Shown: piece by piece, positions 1-7,029 of the stretch
Numbering within the stretch: the first letter of the stretch is position 1
How the letters are laid out: each line of letters starts with the position of its first letter
From: CAZGMN01 sp964645765
GTDB lineage: Bacteria > Acidobacteriota > Aminicenantia > Aminicenantales > Aminicenantaceae
Assembly: GCA_964645765.1 (NCBI GenBank)
Contig: CAZYBE010000023.1
Span: 1-50,270, forward strand
Length of the DNA stretch: 50,270 nucleotides
Direction: 5' to 3'
Notes under the pieces: model-generated
The model's input: the letters and a program-made list of their open reading frames with translations, nothing else
The model's database searches: none
What the model was told of the DNA's origin: nothing
Translations under genes and position numbers: made by a program

Positions 1-1383
1 GCCATGGTCTGGATTGGAGTGGCCATTGTCCTTTCCGCGCTCCTGCGGGGGATGATGGTCGGGATGGGGCTGGGCTCGCTAAAATCCGTGTTGCTCGCCT
101 ATCTTCTCGGCGAGGTTCTCCTCGTCGGGGTAATGACTCTCACCGGGTTTATGGGAGCAAGGCTGGGAGTTTCCACTCCGCTCTTGGCTCGCATCTCTTT
201 CGGCGAGCACGGCTCATTCCTTATGTCATTCTGCCTTGCCGTCGCTTTCATGGGCTGGTTTGGAGTTCAGGCAGGGCTTTTTGCCGAAACCCTGGTTGCT
301 TACACCAAGACCTCGCTCCCTATCCCCCTCCTTGCTTTTTGGAGCGGGATTCTGATGATGATTCCTGCTATTTTTGGCTTCAAGGGGCTCAAGGCCTTAA
401 GCTGGGGTGCTGTGCCCCCGATGGTTGCAATTTTTCTTTATGCTGCATTCAAGGTTGGGTTCAACTTTTTGCCTTCCCATGAGCTTGTTCGGCTTGCCCA
501 GAATCATTCTCCCTCCCCTTATCCTCTGACGCTCGGCGCAGCCGCATCAATAATCGCCGGCGGATTCATCGTCGGCGCTGTCACTTCTGCTGATGTCTTC
601 AGGTATGCCAGGCCTCGCTTCCGCGATATCCTTTATGCTGCCACTCTTTCCATGGGCGTTAGCGCCCTGATGCAGCTTGTCGGCTCTGCGCTGGCGATGA
701 GGACCGGGCTTTATCATGAGCATCTGCCGCGGCTCATTATCAGCCCGCAATACGCGGGATTGGGCATCATTGGTTTTCTGGCCATAGGCTTTGCCCAGTG
801 GACGACAAACGACAGCAATCTTTATTCGTCGGTCCTCGCTTTTAACAACATCATCAGATGGACGAGATGGAAGCTGGCAGTTGTGGTGGGGATATTGTCG
901 TCGCTGCTGGCCGCGTGGGGGATTCTTGGGAGGCTTGAGCTTTTTTTGAGCTTGCTGAGCATCGCCATTGGCCCGATTGGTGGGATTCTGGTTGCGGATT
1001 ATTATTTTCTTGGAAGAAGAGGAATGGGGGCGAGAGCTGCAGCAGGGGAAAATGAGACAGGAGGAGCGGCCGGAGCAAAGGGAACAGTGAGAGCAGCGGC
1101 AGGACATATGGGAGCATGGGGATTGACGGGAGCGGTAGAAGAGGGCGCAAGTGGAGAGGGAGCAGGAGGCGACCGGTCGGTGCAGCGCTGGAATCCCATT
1201 GCTTTTGCCTCCTACTTTATTTCCTTTCTTATCGGCTGGATGACCTCAGGCCATCCGTTCCGAGTCAATGTCTTTCCTTTTTCCATATTTGCTTTTAACG
1301 GAATCATCTCTGCGATGCTTTTGTACTGGGCCGGAATGAAAATTTTCAGGAAAAAGAATGAGCGCAAGCAAGAAAAAGAATAA
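1..1383 (+). CDS. NCS1-type (cytosine/purine) permease, 5' partial
   Basis: Integral membrane permease of the nucleobase:cation symporter-1 (CodB-like) type, expected to import a nucleobase, hydantoin or related compound. About 11-12 hydrophobic segments are visible. The segment ending GARLGVSTPLLARISFGEHG matches the family signature after TM2 (GAKTGLSTALLARYSFG in relatives), and VADYYFLGRRG is the usual loop before the last two helices. The first ATG is at position 4, but the reading frame is open to the window edge and the usual N-terminal residues before TM1 are missing, so the true start probably lies upstream. Odd feature: that last loop is swollen by roughly 40 Gly/Ala-rich residues (nt about 1021-1185) where relatives have a short linker. 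The DUF917 gene begins 21 nt downstream, a common partner of such permeases, so the two probably form an operon. The substrate is not determinable here. Confidence 0.85.
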   Translation, partial: AMVWIGVAIVLSALLRGMMVGMGLGSLKSVLLAYLLGEVLLVGVMTLTGFMGARLGVSTPLLARISFGEHGSFLMSFCLAVAFMGWFGVQAGLFAETLVAYTKTSLPIPLLAFWSGILMMIPAIFGFKGLKALSWGAVPPMVAIFLYAAFKVGFNFLPSHELVRLAQNHSPSPYPLTLGAAASIIAGGFIVGAVTSADVFRYARPRFRDILYAATLSMGVSALMQLVGSALAMRTGLYHEHLPRLIISPQYAGLGIIGFLAIGFAQWTTNDSNLYSSVLAFNNIIRWTRWKLAVVVGILSSLLAAWGILGRLELFLSLLSIAIGPIGGILVADYYFLGRRGMGARAAAGENETGGAAGAKGTVRAAAGHMGAWGLTGAVEEGASGEGAGGDRSVQRWNPIAFASYFISFLIGWMTSGHPFRVNVFPFSIFAFNGIISAMLLYWAGMKIFRKKNERKQEKE

Positions 1384-1404
1384 TGTGCCTTAACGTTAAG
1401 AATA

Positions 1405-2616
1405 ATGGGCATAAGGTTGAAGGTAAATAAGGGAACGATCGAAGCCGCTGTGCTCGGGGGAGCAGTGCTCGGCGGCGGGGGTGGAGGCTGGATTGAAGAG
1501 GGAAGGGAGCTGGCAGGGGTTGCAGTCAAGCGAGGCTTTCGAGAGATTTTGCCGATTGAGGATGTGTCAGAAAATGCTCTGCTTTTGACTGTTTCTGCGG
1601 TCGGGGTTCCCTCGGCAGGAAGCGCTGCTTTGAAGCCGGATGATTATGTCAGGGCGGTTGAGCTTTTCCTGGAGAAGACAGGGATAAAAGTCGGCGGACT
1701 AATCTCGAGTGAGATTGGTGCCCTTGGAATCGTTAACGGCTGGGTTCAATCGGTTTTCTTAAATATTCCAGTCATCGATGCTGCCTGCAATGGGCGCGCT
1801 CATCCTCTGGGCTTGATGGGCTCGATGGCTTTGCATCGCGACAAAGAATATGTGTCTTTCCAGGCAGCAGTCGGAGGGAATAAGGCGAAGGGAAATAGGG
1901 TTGAAGATTTTTTCAAGGGGTCGGTTCAGGAAGTTTCAAAATTGGTAAGGGAAGCCTCTATAAAAGCAGGCGGAATGGTGGCTGTAGCAAGAAACCCTGT
2001 TCCAGCTCGTTATGTCAAGAAGAACGGAGCGCCTGGCGCAATTCGAATGGCTTTAAGGCTCGGCAAAATCATGCTTGAGAGCAGGAGAACGCTGGATAGC
2101 GCAAAAATTCTAAAGAGCAAGAAGACGTCAGATAGCAAGTCAATGCCAGAGAGCAGGAAGATACAAGAAAGCAAAAAGATGCAGGAGAGCAAGAAACGTG
2201 GCTCACTTGAAATTATAAAAAAAATTGTTGATCACCTTGGCGGGAATTTCCAGATAAAAGCAAGTGTCGAGAAGCTGAGCCTTCGGCGAGAAGGAGGCCT
2301 GGACATCGGCAAATTGCTTCTTAGAGAACAGAAAAAGCATTATGAGCTTACTTTCTGGAATGAGTACATGACACTCGAGGCCGATGGCAGAAGAATCGCC
2401 ACCTTTCCTGATTTAATCATGACTTTTGACTCTGAGGCCTCATCGCCTTTGATAAGCGCTGAGATAAAAGAAAATTGCGAGGTCTTTGTTATCGCTGTGC
2501 CTTCATATAAATTGATTCTCGGCGCTGGCATGCGAGACCAAGGCCTTCTCAAAAACGTTGAGATGGCCATCAGCAAAGAAATTCTGAGATTCAGAAAAAG
2601 AGAAATGAAGCTTTGA
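1405..2616 (+). CDS. DUF917 family protein with hexapeptide-repeat insert
   Basis: DUF917 / S-methyl-thiohydantoin-desulfurase-like protein. The N-terminal domain (residues about 8-220) begins with the Gly-rich AVLGGAVLGGGGGGW and has the family pattern VSAVGVPSAG, then EIGALGIVNG, then PVIDAACNGRAHPLG, probably shaping the active site. The C-terminal domain (about 266-390) contains FWNEYMTLEADGRRIATFPD and LIMTFDSEASSPL, typical of DUF917 C-termini. Between them, residues 224-265 are seven degenerate six-residue repeats (consensus x-E-S-K-K-x) absent from ordinary members. Family members act on hydantoin- or acetone-type substrates and often sit beside NCS1 or hydantoin permeases, as here, so a cytoplasmic role in catabolism of an imported cyclic compound is inferred. 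The ribosome binding site is weak, and translational coupling to the permease is possible. Fairly sure of the family, unsure of the reaction. Confidence 0.8.
   Translation: MGIRLKVNKGTIEAAVLGGAVLGGGGGGWIEEGRELAGVAVKRGFREILPIEDVSENALLLTVSAVGVPSAGSAALKPDDYVRAVELFLEKTGIKVGGLISSEIGALGIVNGWVQSVFLNIPVIDAACNGRAHPLGLMGSMALHRDKEYVSFQAAVGGNKAKGNRVEDFFKGSVQEVSKLVREASIKAGGMVAVARNPVPARYVKKNGAPGAIRMALRLGKIMLESRRTLDSAKILKSKKTSDSKSMPESRKIQESKKMQESKKRGSLEIIKKIVDHLGGNFQIKASVEKLSLRREGGLDIGKLLLREQKKHYELTFWNEYMTLEADGRRIATFPDLIMTFDSEASSPLISAEIKENCEVFVIAVPSYKLILGAGMRDQGLLKNVEMAISKEILRFRKREMKL
2074..2199 (+). repeat. In-frame 18-bp tandem repeat (7 copies)
   Basis: Seven consecutive degenerate 18-bp units inside the DUF917 gene encode LESRRT, LDSAKI, LKSKKT, SDSKSM, PESRKI, QESKKM and QESKKR. 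The third codon of every unit is serine (AGC or AGT-like, mostly AGC). The last three units are most alike, as expected of slippage-driven growth. The segment is hydrophilic, charged and probably an exposed linker between the two DUF917 domains. Confidence 0.85.
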
Positions 2617-2818
2617 GACGCCAGCTTATTTCGGGCCTGTCGGAAAAAGGCAACTGAAAAAGAGATTTTACAGAAAAGTGGATAATTCCCTTTTTCCACT
2701 GTTCCTGTGAAAAAGCCTGTTGAAAAAAGCCGTTTTTTTTCTTTAACAAATTGACCTGCTTATACATATGGCAAATTGCACAATTTTTGCGCACTCCTGG
2801 CAAAAAGGGTTTGTGAAT

Positions 2819-2845
2819 TTGACAATTATATTCTGATGTTATAAA
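2819..2845 (+). promoter_or_regulatory. Sigma-70-like promoter for small ZnR gene/propeller
   Basis: TTGACA at 2819-2824 and TATAAA at 2840-2845, spacer 15 nt (16 if TATAAA is read one base later as the core). It lies in an AT-rich stretch 43 nt before the start of the 54-residue protein, whose ribosome site GAGGAGG is at about 2873-2879. The rest of the 2617-2887 gap shows only AT-rich DNA. Confidence 0.5.
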
Positions 2846-2887
2846 TGAAATGGATTTAACCAGAGAGACATGAGGAGGTAATGATTC

Positions 2888-3052
2888 ATGCCTACTTATC
2901 GAAGAGCGGACGACCAAGAAATATGGCATTGGTGCAGTAACTGTTCCAACTGGCCCTTCTATGACTATGAAGAAATATACGATAAGCCTGATTCTGAGCA
3001 TTTTTGTGATGAATGCAAGAAAAAGGAAAAAGAAGGGAAATGTCGGAAGTAA
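2888..3052 (+). CDS. Small zinc-ribbon-like protein (54 aa)
   Basis: A 54-residue acidic/basic protein beginning MPTYRRADDQEIWHWCSNCS and ending in a Lys/Glu-rich tail. It has two CXXC knuckles, CSNC at residues 16-19 and CDEC at 40-43, spaced like a mini zinc ribbon, with a conserved-looking Trp-rich start (IWHWC, NWP). Small proteins of this pattern recur as conserved hypotheticals in several bacterial phyla, and their role is unknown. A strong ribosome site (GAGGAGG) lies 8 nt before the ATG and a promoter-like pair lies upstream. Its 3' end overlaps the start of the downstream propeller lipoprotein, suggesting co-transcription and coupled translation. Confidence 0.7.
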   Translation: MPTYRRADDQEIWHWCSNCSNWPFYDYEEIYDKPDSEHFCDECKKKEKEGKCRK

Positions 3053-4257
3053 CAAGCATAAGAAGAACGATGAGACTCAAATTTAAATTTGGACTGGTCC
3101 TGTTTATTCTTTTTCTCTTCATCATCGCCTCGGGGTGTAAGAAACAGAAAGCTGAATGGAAGGGGAAGATTGAGGTTGAAAATGGCGTCAAGGTCATCAA
3201 GAATCCAGGTGAGCCTTTATTTGGCGAGCTGAGCTTTGACTTGGAAGAGGATTTAGCCATCGGCAACGATAAAGACGAAAAATACATGTTTTATCGCGCC
3301 GGCGACATCGAGCTCGATAGTCAAGATAATATTTATCTTCTGGATTCTGGAAATTGCAGAGTCCAGAAGTTTGACAGAAATGGTAATTATCTTCAGACCT
3401 TCGGCCGCAAAGGACAGGGTCCGGGGGAGTTTGAGAACCCTTTTCGGATTTTTGTCGATGACCAGAATAACATTTATGTCTCAGAAATGCGCAGTATTCA
3501 GGTGTTCGATTCCAAAGGAAAATTCATAAGGAGCATTTCGGTTTCATTTTTTCTTCTTGATTTTGTTGTCAACCAAGATGGAAGTATCACGGCTTATGGT
3601 TCAGTCAGGTCTGAGGAAGGACAGAATTTTGAACTGGTCATCATGGATTCAACAGGAAAAATATTGAAACACGCATCGAAATTTCCCGGAATAAACATGG
3701 TTGCCAGAGAAGGCGTTGGCTTCATGCTTTCCCATGATTATACCCCATATCTCTGCTTTGCTTCTTCGGATAAGAAGGGAGTTATCTATGGATACAACTC
3801 CGAATATAAGCTTTTTTTTATAGATCAGAGCGGGAATAATTTGTTGATAATAAAAAAAGATGAACTCCTTCAGTCCATCAGCGATGGGGAAAAGGATAAA
3901 ATCATAAATGATTCGATTGAAGATACGGCCCGGCAAGGGAGGAAATGGCCGAGGGATGTTGTTGAGGAAGCCGCCAATTTTCCAAAATATCGGCCATTTT
4001 TCAACAGAATTCTTTCTGATGACAGAGGCAGGGTTTATGTCAGAAAGATAAAATCAGTTCTTGAGAAAAGCGAGCCGGTTGAATTCGATATTTTCAGCCA
4101 GGACGGATATCATCTCTACAAGGCAAGCCTTCCTTTTACTCCTGAGCTTATCAGAAATGGCTGTCTCTACGATATCTATACTTCAGAGGAAACCGGCGAA
4201 GTAAAAATTAAAAGATACAGGGTTAAAAACTGGGATAAAATCAAAGCCGCAAGCTAA
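3040..4257 (+). CDS. Six-bladed beta-propeller lipoprotein (NHL-type)
   Basis: Secreted or membrane-anchored beta-propeller of the six-bladed NHL-like group. A hydrophobic leader ends in the lipobox IIASGC, then the mature chain opens with NGVKVIKNPGEPL, the hallmark start of this group. Repeated blade motifs follow: DNIYLLDSGNCRVQKFDRNG, the loop GRKGQGPGEFENP, and NNIYVSEMRSIQVFDSKG. The start chosen (3040) overlaps the preceding small gene by 13 nt. ATG 3070 would place the lipid-modified Cys at residue 23, so it is a fair alternative. Propellers of this kind bind ligands or partners; no enzymatic residues are evident. A related protein is encoded at 12.3-13.5 kb on the other strand with the same opening and the GRKGxGPGEF loop, so these are paralogues. 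Confidence 0.85.
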   Translation: MSEVTSIRRTMRLKFKFGLVLFILFLFIIASGCKKQKAEWKGKIEVENGVKVIKNPGEPLFGELSFDLEEDLAIGNDKDEKYMFYRAGDIELDSQDNIYLLDSGNCRVQKFDRNGNYLQTFGRKGQGPGEFENPFRIFVDDQNNIYVSEMRSIQVFDSKGKFIRSISVSFFLLDFVVNQDGSITAYGSVRSEEGQNFELVIMDSTGKILKHASKFPGINMVAREGVGFMLSHDYTPYLCFASSDKKGVIYGYNSEYKLFFIDQSGNNLLIIKKDELLQSISDGEKDKIINDSIEDTARQGRKWPRDVVEEAANFPKYRPFFNRILSDDRGRVYVRKIKSVLEKSEPVEFDIFSQDGYHLYKASLPFTPELIRNGCLYDIYTSEETGEVKIKRYRVKNWDKIKAAS

Positions 4258-4367
4258 GCTTAAAATCTCTTGCTCAGAGCTCTTTATTTTGACTTCAAGT
4301 TTTTCCTCTGCTATAGCTCTGAAAAAAGGGCTTGGAAAATCAGATCCAAAAATGATGAGAATTTAAT

Positions 4368-4396
4368 TTGACTATTTTCTTATAAATCATTATCTT
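4368..4396 (+). promoter_or_regulatory. Promoter-like pair before the 94-aa gene
   Basis: TTGACT (4368-4373), spacer 17 nt, TATCTT (4391-4396), about 85 nt before the ATG at 4482. The gene has a GTAGGTG-like ribosome site. Confidence 0.4.
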
Positions 4397-4481
4397 ATGA
4401 ATAAATATGAAGGAATCGAAACTCGATAAAATCCCTTTATTATTTGAAAATCCTTTGAAAAAAAATTTTGGTAGGTGAAAA

Positions 4482-4766
4482 ATGGCTGAAAGACTATCTT
4501 ATGAAGAATTTATTAAACAGGCGATTTTGAAATTGAGAACGGGTAACTACAAAGGAATCCACTCGGTCTACAGCGGCTTCAATGAAGCATTTAAGAAGTA
4601 TTATGACGGCCAAGACCCGGTTAAAGCGACCAACCAGCTTGCCGCGGAAGGAAAGATTATTATAAGACCCGCAAGAGGCGGCGTTGTTCTTTACCTGTCT
4701 GATGACGCTCCGAATGTGACCAGAGCGGACCAGGCCCTCAAAAAAATGGGTTTAATGTCAGAATAG
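4482..4766 (+). CDS. Conserved small protein, winged-helix-like
   Basis: Ninety-four residues beginning MAERLSYEEFIKQAILKLR. The pattern is a basic helix, then YKGIHSVYSGFNEAFKKYY, then a hairpin-like GKIIIRPARGGVVLYL. A helix-rich front and a two-strand basic wing are reminiscent of small winged-helix DNA-binding folds, but no family name can be given with certainty. No signal peptide or membrane segment is present, so it is likely cytoplasmic. It stands alone: about 220 nt from the propeller gene and about 300 nt from the MBL gene, with its own promoter-like sequence and ribosome site. Gene reality is supported by the ribosome site and protein-like composition; function is unknown. Confidence 0.65.
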   Translation: MAERLSYEEFIKQAILKLRTGNYKGIHSVYSGFNEAFKKYYDGQDPVKATNQLAAEGKIIIRPARGGVVLYLSDDAPNVTRADQALKKMGLMSE

Positions 4767-4871
4767 AAGGCGAGACTTCGGGTTAAGACAATCCGACGAG
4801 CTCTTGAATAAGGTCGCTAATAGTTTCTTTTTTTGCAATTAGAGCTCATACAAGTGCACTAAGTGCTTTTA

Positions 4872-4978
4872 CATTGGCATGCGAGCCCGAAGGGCGTGGC
4901 AATATCTTTCTTTATATGAGATTGCGCAGCCTGTTCCGAACGAAGTGAAGGAATCTTCTTCATTTCTCGCAATGACAT
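4872..4978. repeat. CATTGCGAG/CAATCTC-type intergenic repeat
   Basis: The 298-nt gap 4767-5064 holds a composite palindromic repeat. The first part (4872-4906) reads GCGAGCCCGAAGGGCGTGGC followed by AATATC, with a GCCC-GAA-GGGC hairpin. The second part (4917-4978) starts GAGATTGC and ends CTCGCAATGACA, the reverse orientation of the same ends. The termini (CATTGGCATGCGAG and CTCGCAATGACATT) are nearly inverted. Related ends occur at 33152-33189. A short GCGTTT/AAACGC inverted repeat follows at about 4988-5010. Confidence 0.6.
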
Positions 4979-5064
4979 TTTATTTAATGCGTTTGTATTA
5001 AAATAAACGCAATGAATTTCGTTACACTGAAATATCTTGTTTATTTAAAATAAGGAGAGGGAAG

Positions 5065-5841
5065 ATGAAAAAAATTTTATTTGTTTTGGCATGTTTTCTA
5101 ATCATCTTTAGTCAGTTAGAGGCAAAAAATGGAAAAGCCGGTGATATCAGAGAGCTATTCTCCTCCCCGCTCAACGAGAAAGAAGCGGCCTTCATGTTCC
5201 TCGGATTTTCAGGAGTTGTCGTAAGGACATCGACGCGGACGATCATCATCGACCCGGCTGATATGTTGAAGGCTGAGGATTTAAAGGCGCTGAAAGAGAA
5301 GGGAGTCGACCTCGTGCTCTTCACCCACAGCCACGGCGACCACTACACCCTCAGGGATACTCTTAATATTTTCAAAGAAACCGGTGCTTCGGTTCTGGCT
5401 GAGCGAATAGTCGCCATGGAGCTGGGTAGAAACATGCCTGCTGACAAGCTTATAAATGCCATTCCTGGGAAGCCGTACACATTTGGAGAGATTACGGTTA
5501 ATGTCATTCAGGGAAGTCATGTCGGACCGATAAATCTTTATCAGATAAAGATTGGGGATTTAAGCATCTTCCATGGAGGGGACTCGGGCTATGTTTCTCT
5601 CAAGAATTATCCCTCGGATTTGGCCTTTCTTCCGACAGGAGACCCTTCGCCCACAGCCTCGCCGCAGGATGCATTCAACATGGCCTCAGACCTCAAGCCG
5701 AGCGTTGTCGTGGCCATACACGGCTCATCGGGTCAGAGCAAAGATTTTGAGAATAGAATCAAGGGGGCTATGCCCAATACAACGGTGATAATCGCCGAGC
5801 CATTTGCCTCGAAAGTAGTCTCTATCGCCAAAAAGACTTAG
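5065..5841 (+). CDS. MBL-fold metallo-hydrolase, exported
   Basis: Metallo-beta-lactamase-fold hydrolase of the UlaG-like group, 258 residues. An N-terminal signal peptide (MKKILFVLACFLIIFSQLEA) suggests export to the periplasm. The metal-binding signature THSHGDHYT places H88, H90, D92 and H93; further ligands are likely the His of GSHVG, the Asp of FHGGDSG, and the His of VAIHGSSG near the end. UlaG-like members act as lactonases or phosphodiesterases, but the substrate is unclear here. A good ribosome site (AAGGAGAGGG) precedes the ATG. The Nudix gene follows after 48 nt in the same direction and may be co-transcribed. Confidence 0.85.
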   Translation: MKKILFVLACFLIIFSQLEAKNGKAGDIRELFSSPLNEKEAAFMFLGFSGVVVRTSTRTIIIDPADMLKAEDLKALKEKGVDLVLFTHSHGDHYTLRDTLNIFKETGASVLAERIVAMELGRNMPADKLINAIPGKPYTFGEITVNVIQGSHVGPINLYQIKIGDLSIFHGGDSGYVSLKNYPSDLAFLPTGDPSPTASPQDAFNMASDLKPSVVVAIHGSSGQSKDFENRIKGAMPNTTVIIAEPFASKVVSIAKKT

Positions 5842-5889
5842 TCCCAGGATTCAAGAATTGAGGCGAAAATCCCGAAGGAGAATGATGCT

Positions 5890-6411
5890 GTGGCTTTGAA
5901 GAATCCAAAAGAGAAGGGCGAGCGCTCAAATTTAAGCGCCGGACTGTTCATGTTTCGAATAAAAGGAGGAGAGCTTCAGGTCTTTCTGGCCCATCCTGGC
6001 GGCCCTTTCTGGGCGAAGAAGGATGAAGGTGCCTGGTCTATTCCCAAGGGCGAAGTTCAGGAGAACGAGCCTTTTCTCGATACAGCGATTCGGGAGTTCG
6101 AAGAAGAGACCGGGGTCATGCCAAAAGGCGAGTTCTTGGAGCTTGGCTCGATAAAGCAGCGAGGTGGAAAGAGAGTCCATGCCTGGGCTTTTGAGGGCGA
6201 CTATGATGAGCGCCGGTCGATAAAGAGCAACTTATTCTCCATGGAGTTTCCTCCCGGCTCAGGAAAGATAAGAGAATTCTCTGAGATAGACAAGGCCTGC
6301 TTCTTTGGCCTGGAAGAAGCCAGGAAAAAGATAAACCCTGCCCAGGTCGAATTCATCGAAAGGCTTCAAAATGCGCTTGACCCAAAGGTCATAAAAGATA
6401 AGAAATCATAA
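5890..6411 (+). CDS. Nudix hydrolase
   Basis: Nudix (MutT-type) hydrolase that cleaves nucleoside diphosphates linked to another moiety. The Nudix box is intact: a Gly in SIPKGEVQENE, then the seven-residue gap, then REFEEETGV, fitting GX5EX7REUXEEXGU. Sequence before it (LFMFRIKGGELQVFLAHPGG, then KKDEGAWSIPKG) matches DNA-ligase-associated or diadenosine-polyphosphate Nudix proteins of about 150 residues. The start is GTG at 5890, chosen because AAGGAG lies nine nt upstream and the nearby ATGs are out of frame. No signal peptide, so cytoplasmic. The specific substrate is unknown. Confidence 0.88.
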   Translation: MALKNPKEKGERSNLSAGLFMFRIKGGELQVFLAHPGGPFWAKKDEGAWSIPKGEVQENEPFLDTAIREFEEETGVMPKGEFLELGSIKQRGGKRVHAWAFEGDYDERRSIKSNLFSMEFPPGSGKIREFSEIDKACFFGLEEARKKINPAQVEFIERLQNALDPKVIKDKKS

Positions 6412-6469
6412 TAAAAACTTTTTGGCTGGAGCTTAGCACTTTTTTTAGAAAGAGCCAAAGGGGAAAATC

Positions 6470-7003
6470 ATGATTCTGGCCCTTGAGATTCCTCTTGAGA
6501 CAGCAAGGTACTGCATCGAGAAAGCAGTTTTGAATGGAATTCGAGTGATTCTTGACCCTGGAGGCGTAAAAAGCCCGCTCGAGGGTATTCTGAATGAGAG
6601 AATTTTTTTGCTCAAGCCCAACGAGCATGAGGCGAGGATACTGACCGGGCTTTCGATTCATGACTTAAAGTCAGCCGGAAAAGCTGCGGCTGCGCTCCTT
6701 TCTAAAGGCGTCCAGAATGTCTTTATTTCACACGGAGCAAATGGGGCGTATTTATTCACCAAGGAGACAAGCCTTCACTTTTCCTGCCCAGAGGTTGAGG
6801 ATACAGGCACTTACGATGAGACTGGATGCGGCGACCAGGTTACAGCCACTGTCGCTTCTTGTCTGGCTGAGGGGAGGGATTTGGCCCAGGCGACAGAAAT
6901 GTCTGTCTTGGCCGGGACACTTCAGTTTCACAAAGAAGGAATCCAACCCATCAGCCGGGAAGAGCTCTTGAGAAACTGGTCGAGACTCCAAAGCTTAGAT
7001 TGA
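6470..7003 (+). pseudogene. PfkB/ribokinase-family kinase, N-terminal half missing
   Basis: The 177 residues correspond to the C-terminal 60 percent of a ribokinase-type sugar kinase. Visible are ALEIPLETA, RVILDPGG, LLKPNEHEARILTG (nucleotide-binding region) and the PfkB signature-2-like segment DETGCGDQVTATVASCL carrying the catalytic base Asp of GCGD. Family members are about 300 residues; the N-terminal substrate-binding half and PfkB signature 1 are absent. The frame upstream closes with a TAG at 6446, and the 58-nt gap to the Nudix gene has no room for them. No clear ribosome site precedes the first ATG, although GGGG lies at about 6460. It is most likely a decaying remnant, or a truncated protein that cannot bind sugar alone. 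The signature spacing (Y-D before E-T-G-C-G-D) is also slightly unusual. Confidence 0.75.
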
Positions 7004-7029
7004 GTGAAATTTTATTTAATATTTTTATA

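Noticed and set aside
2074..2199. CRISPR-like array because of regular 18-bp units
   Set aside because: Units are contiguous without spacers, in frame and coding. It is a coding tandem repeat.
4767..5064. Possible tRNA or rRNA fragment suggested by GC-rich GCGAGCCCGAAGGGC
   Set aside because: No cloverleaf or rRNA-specific sequence. It fits the intergenic repeat family better.
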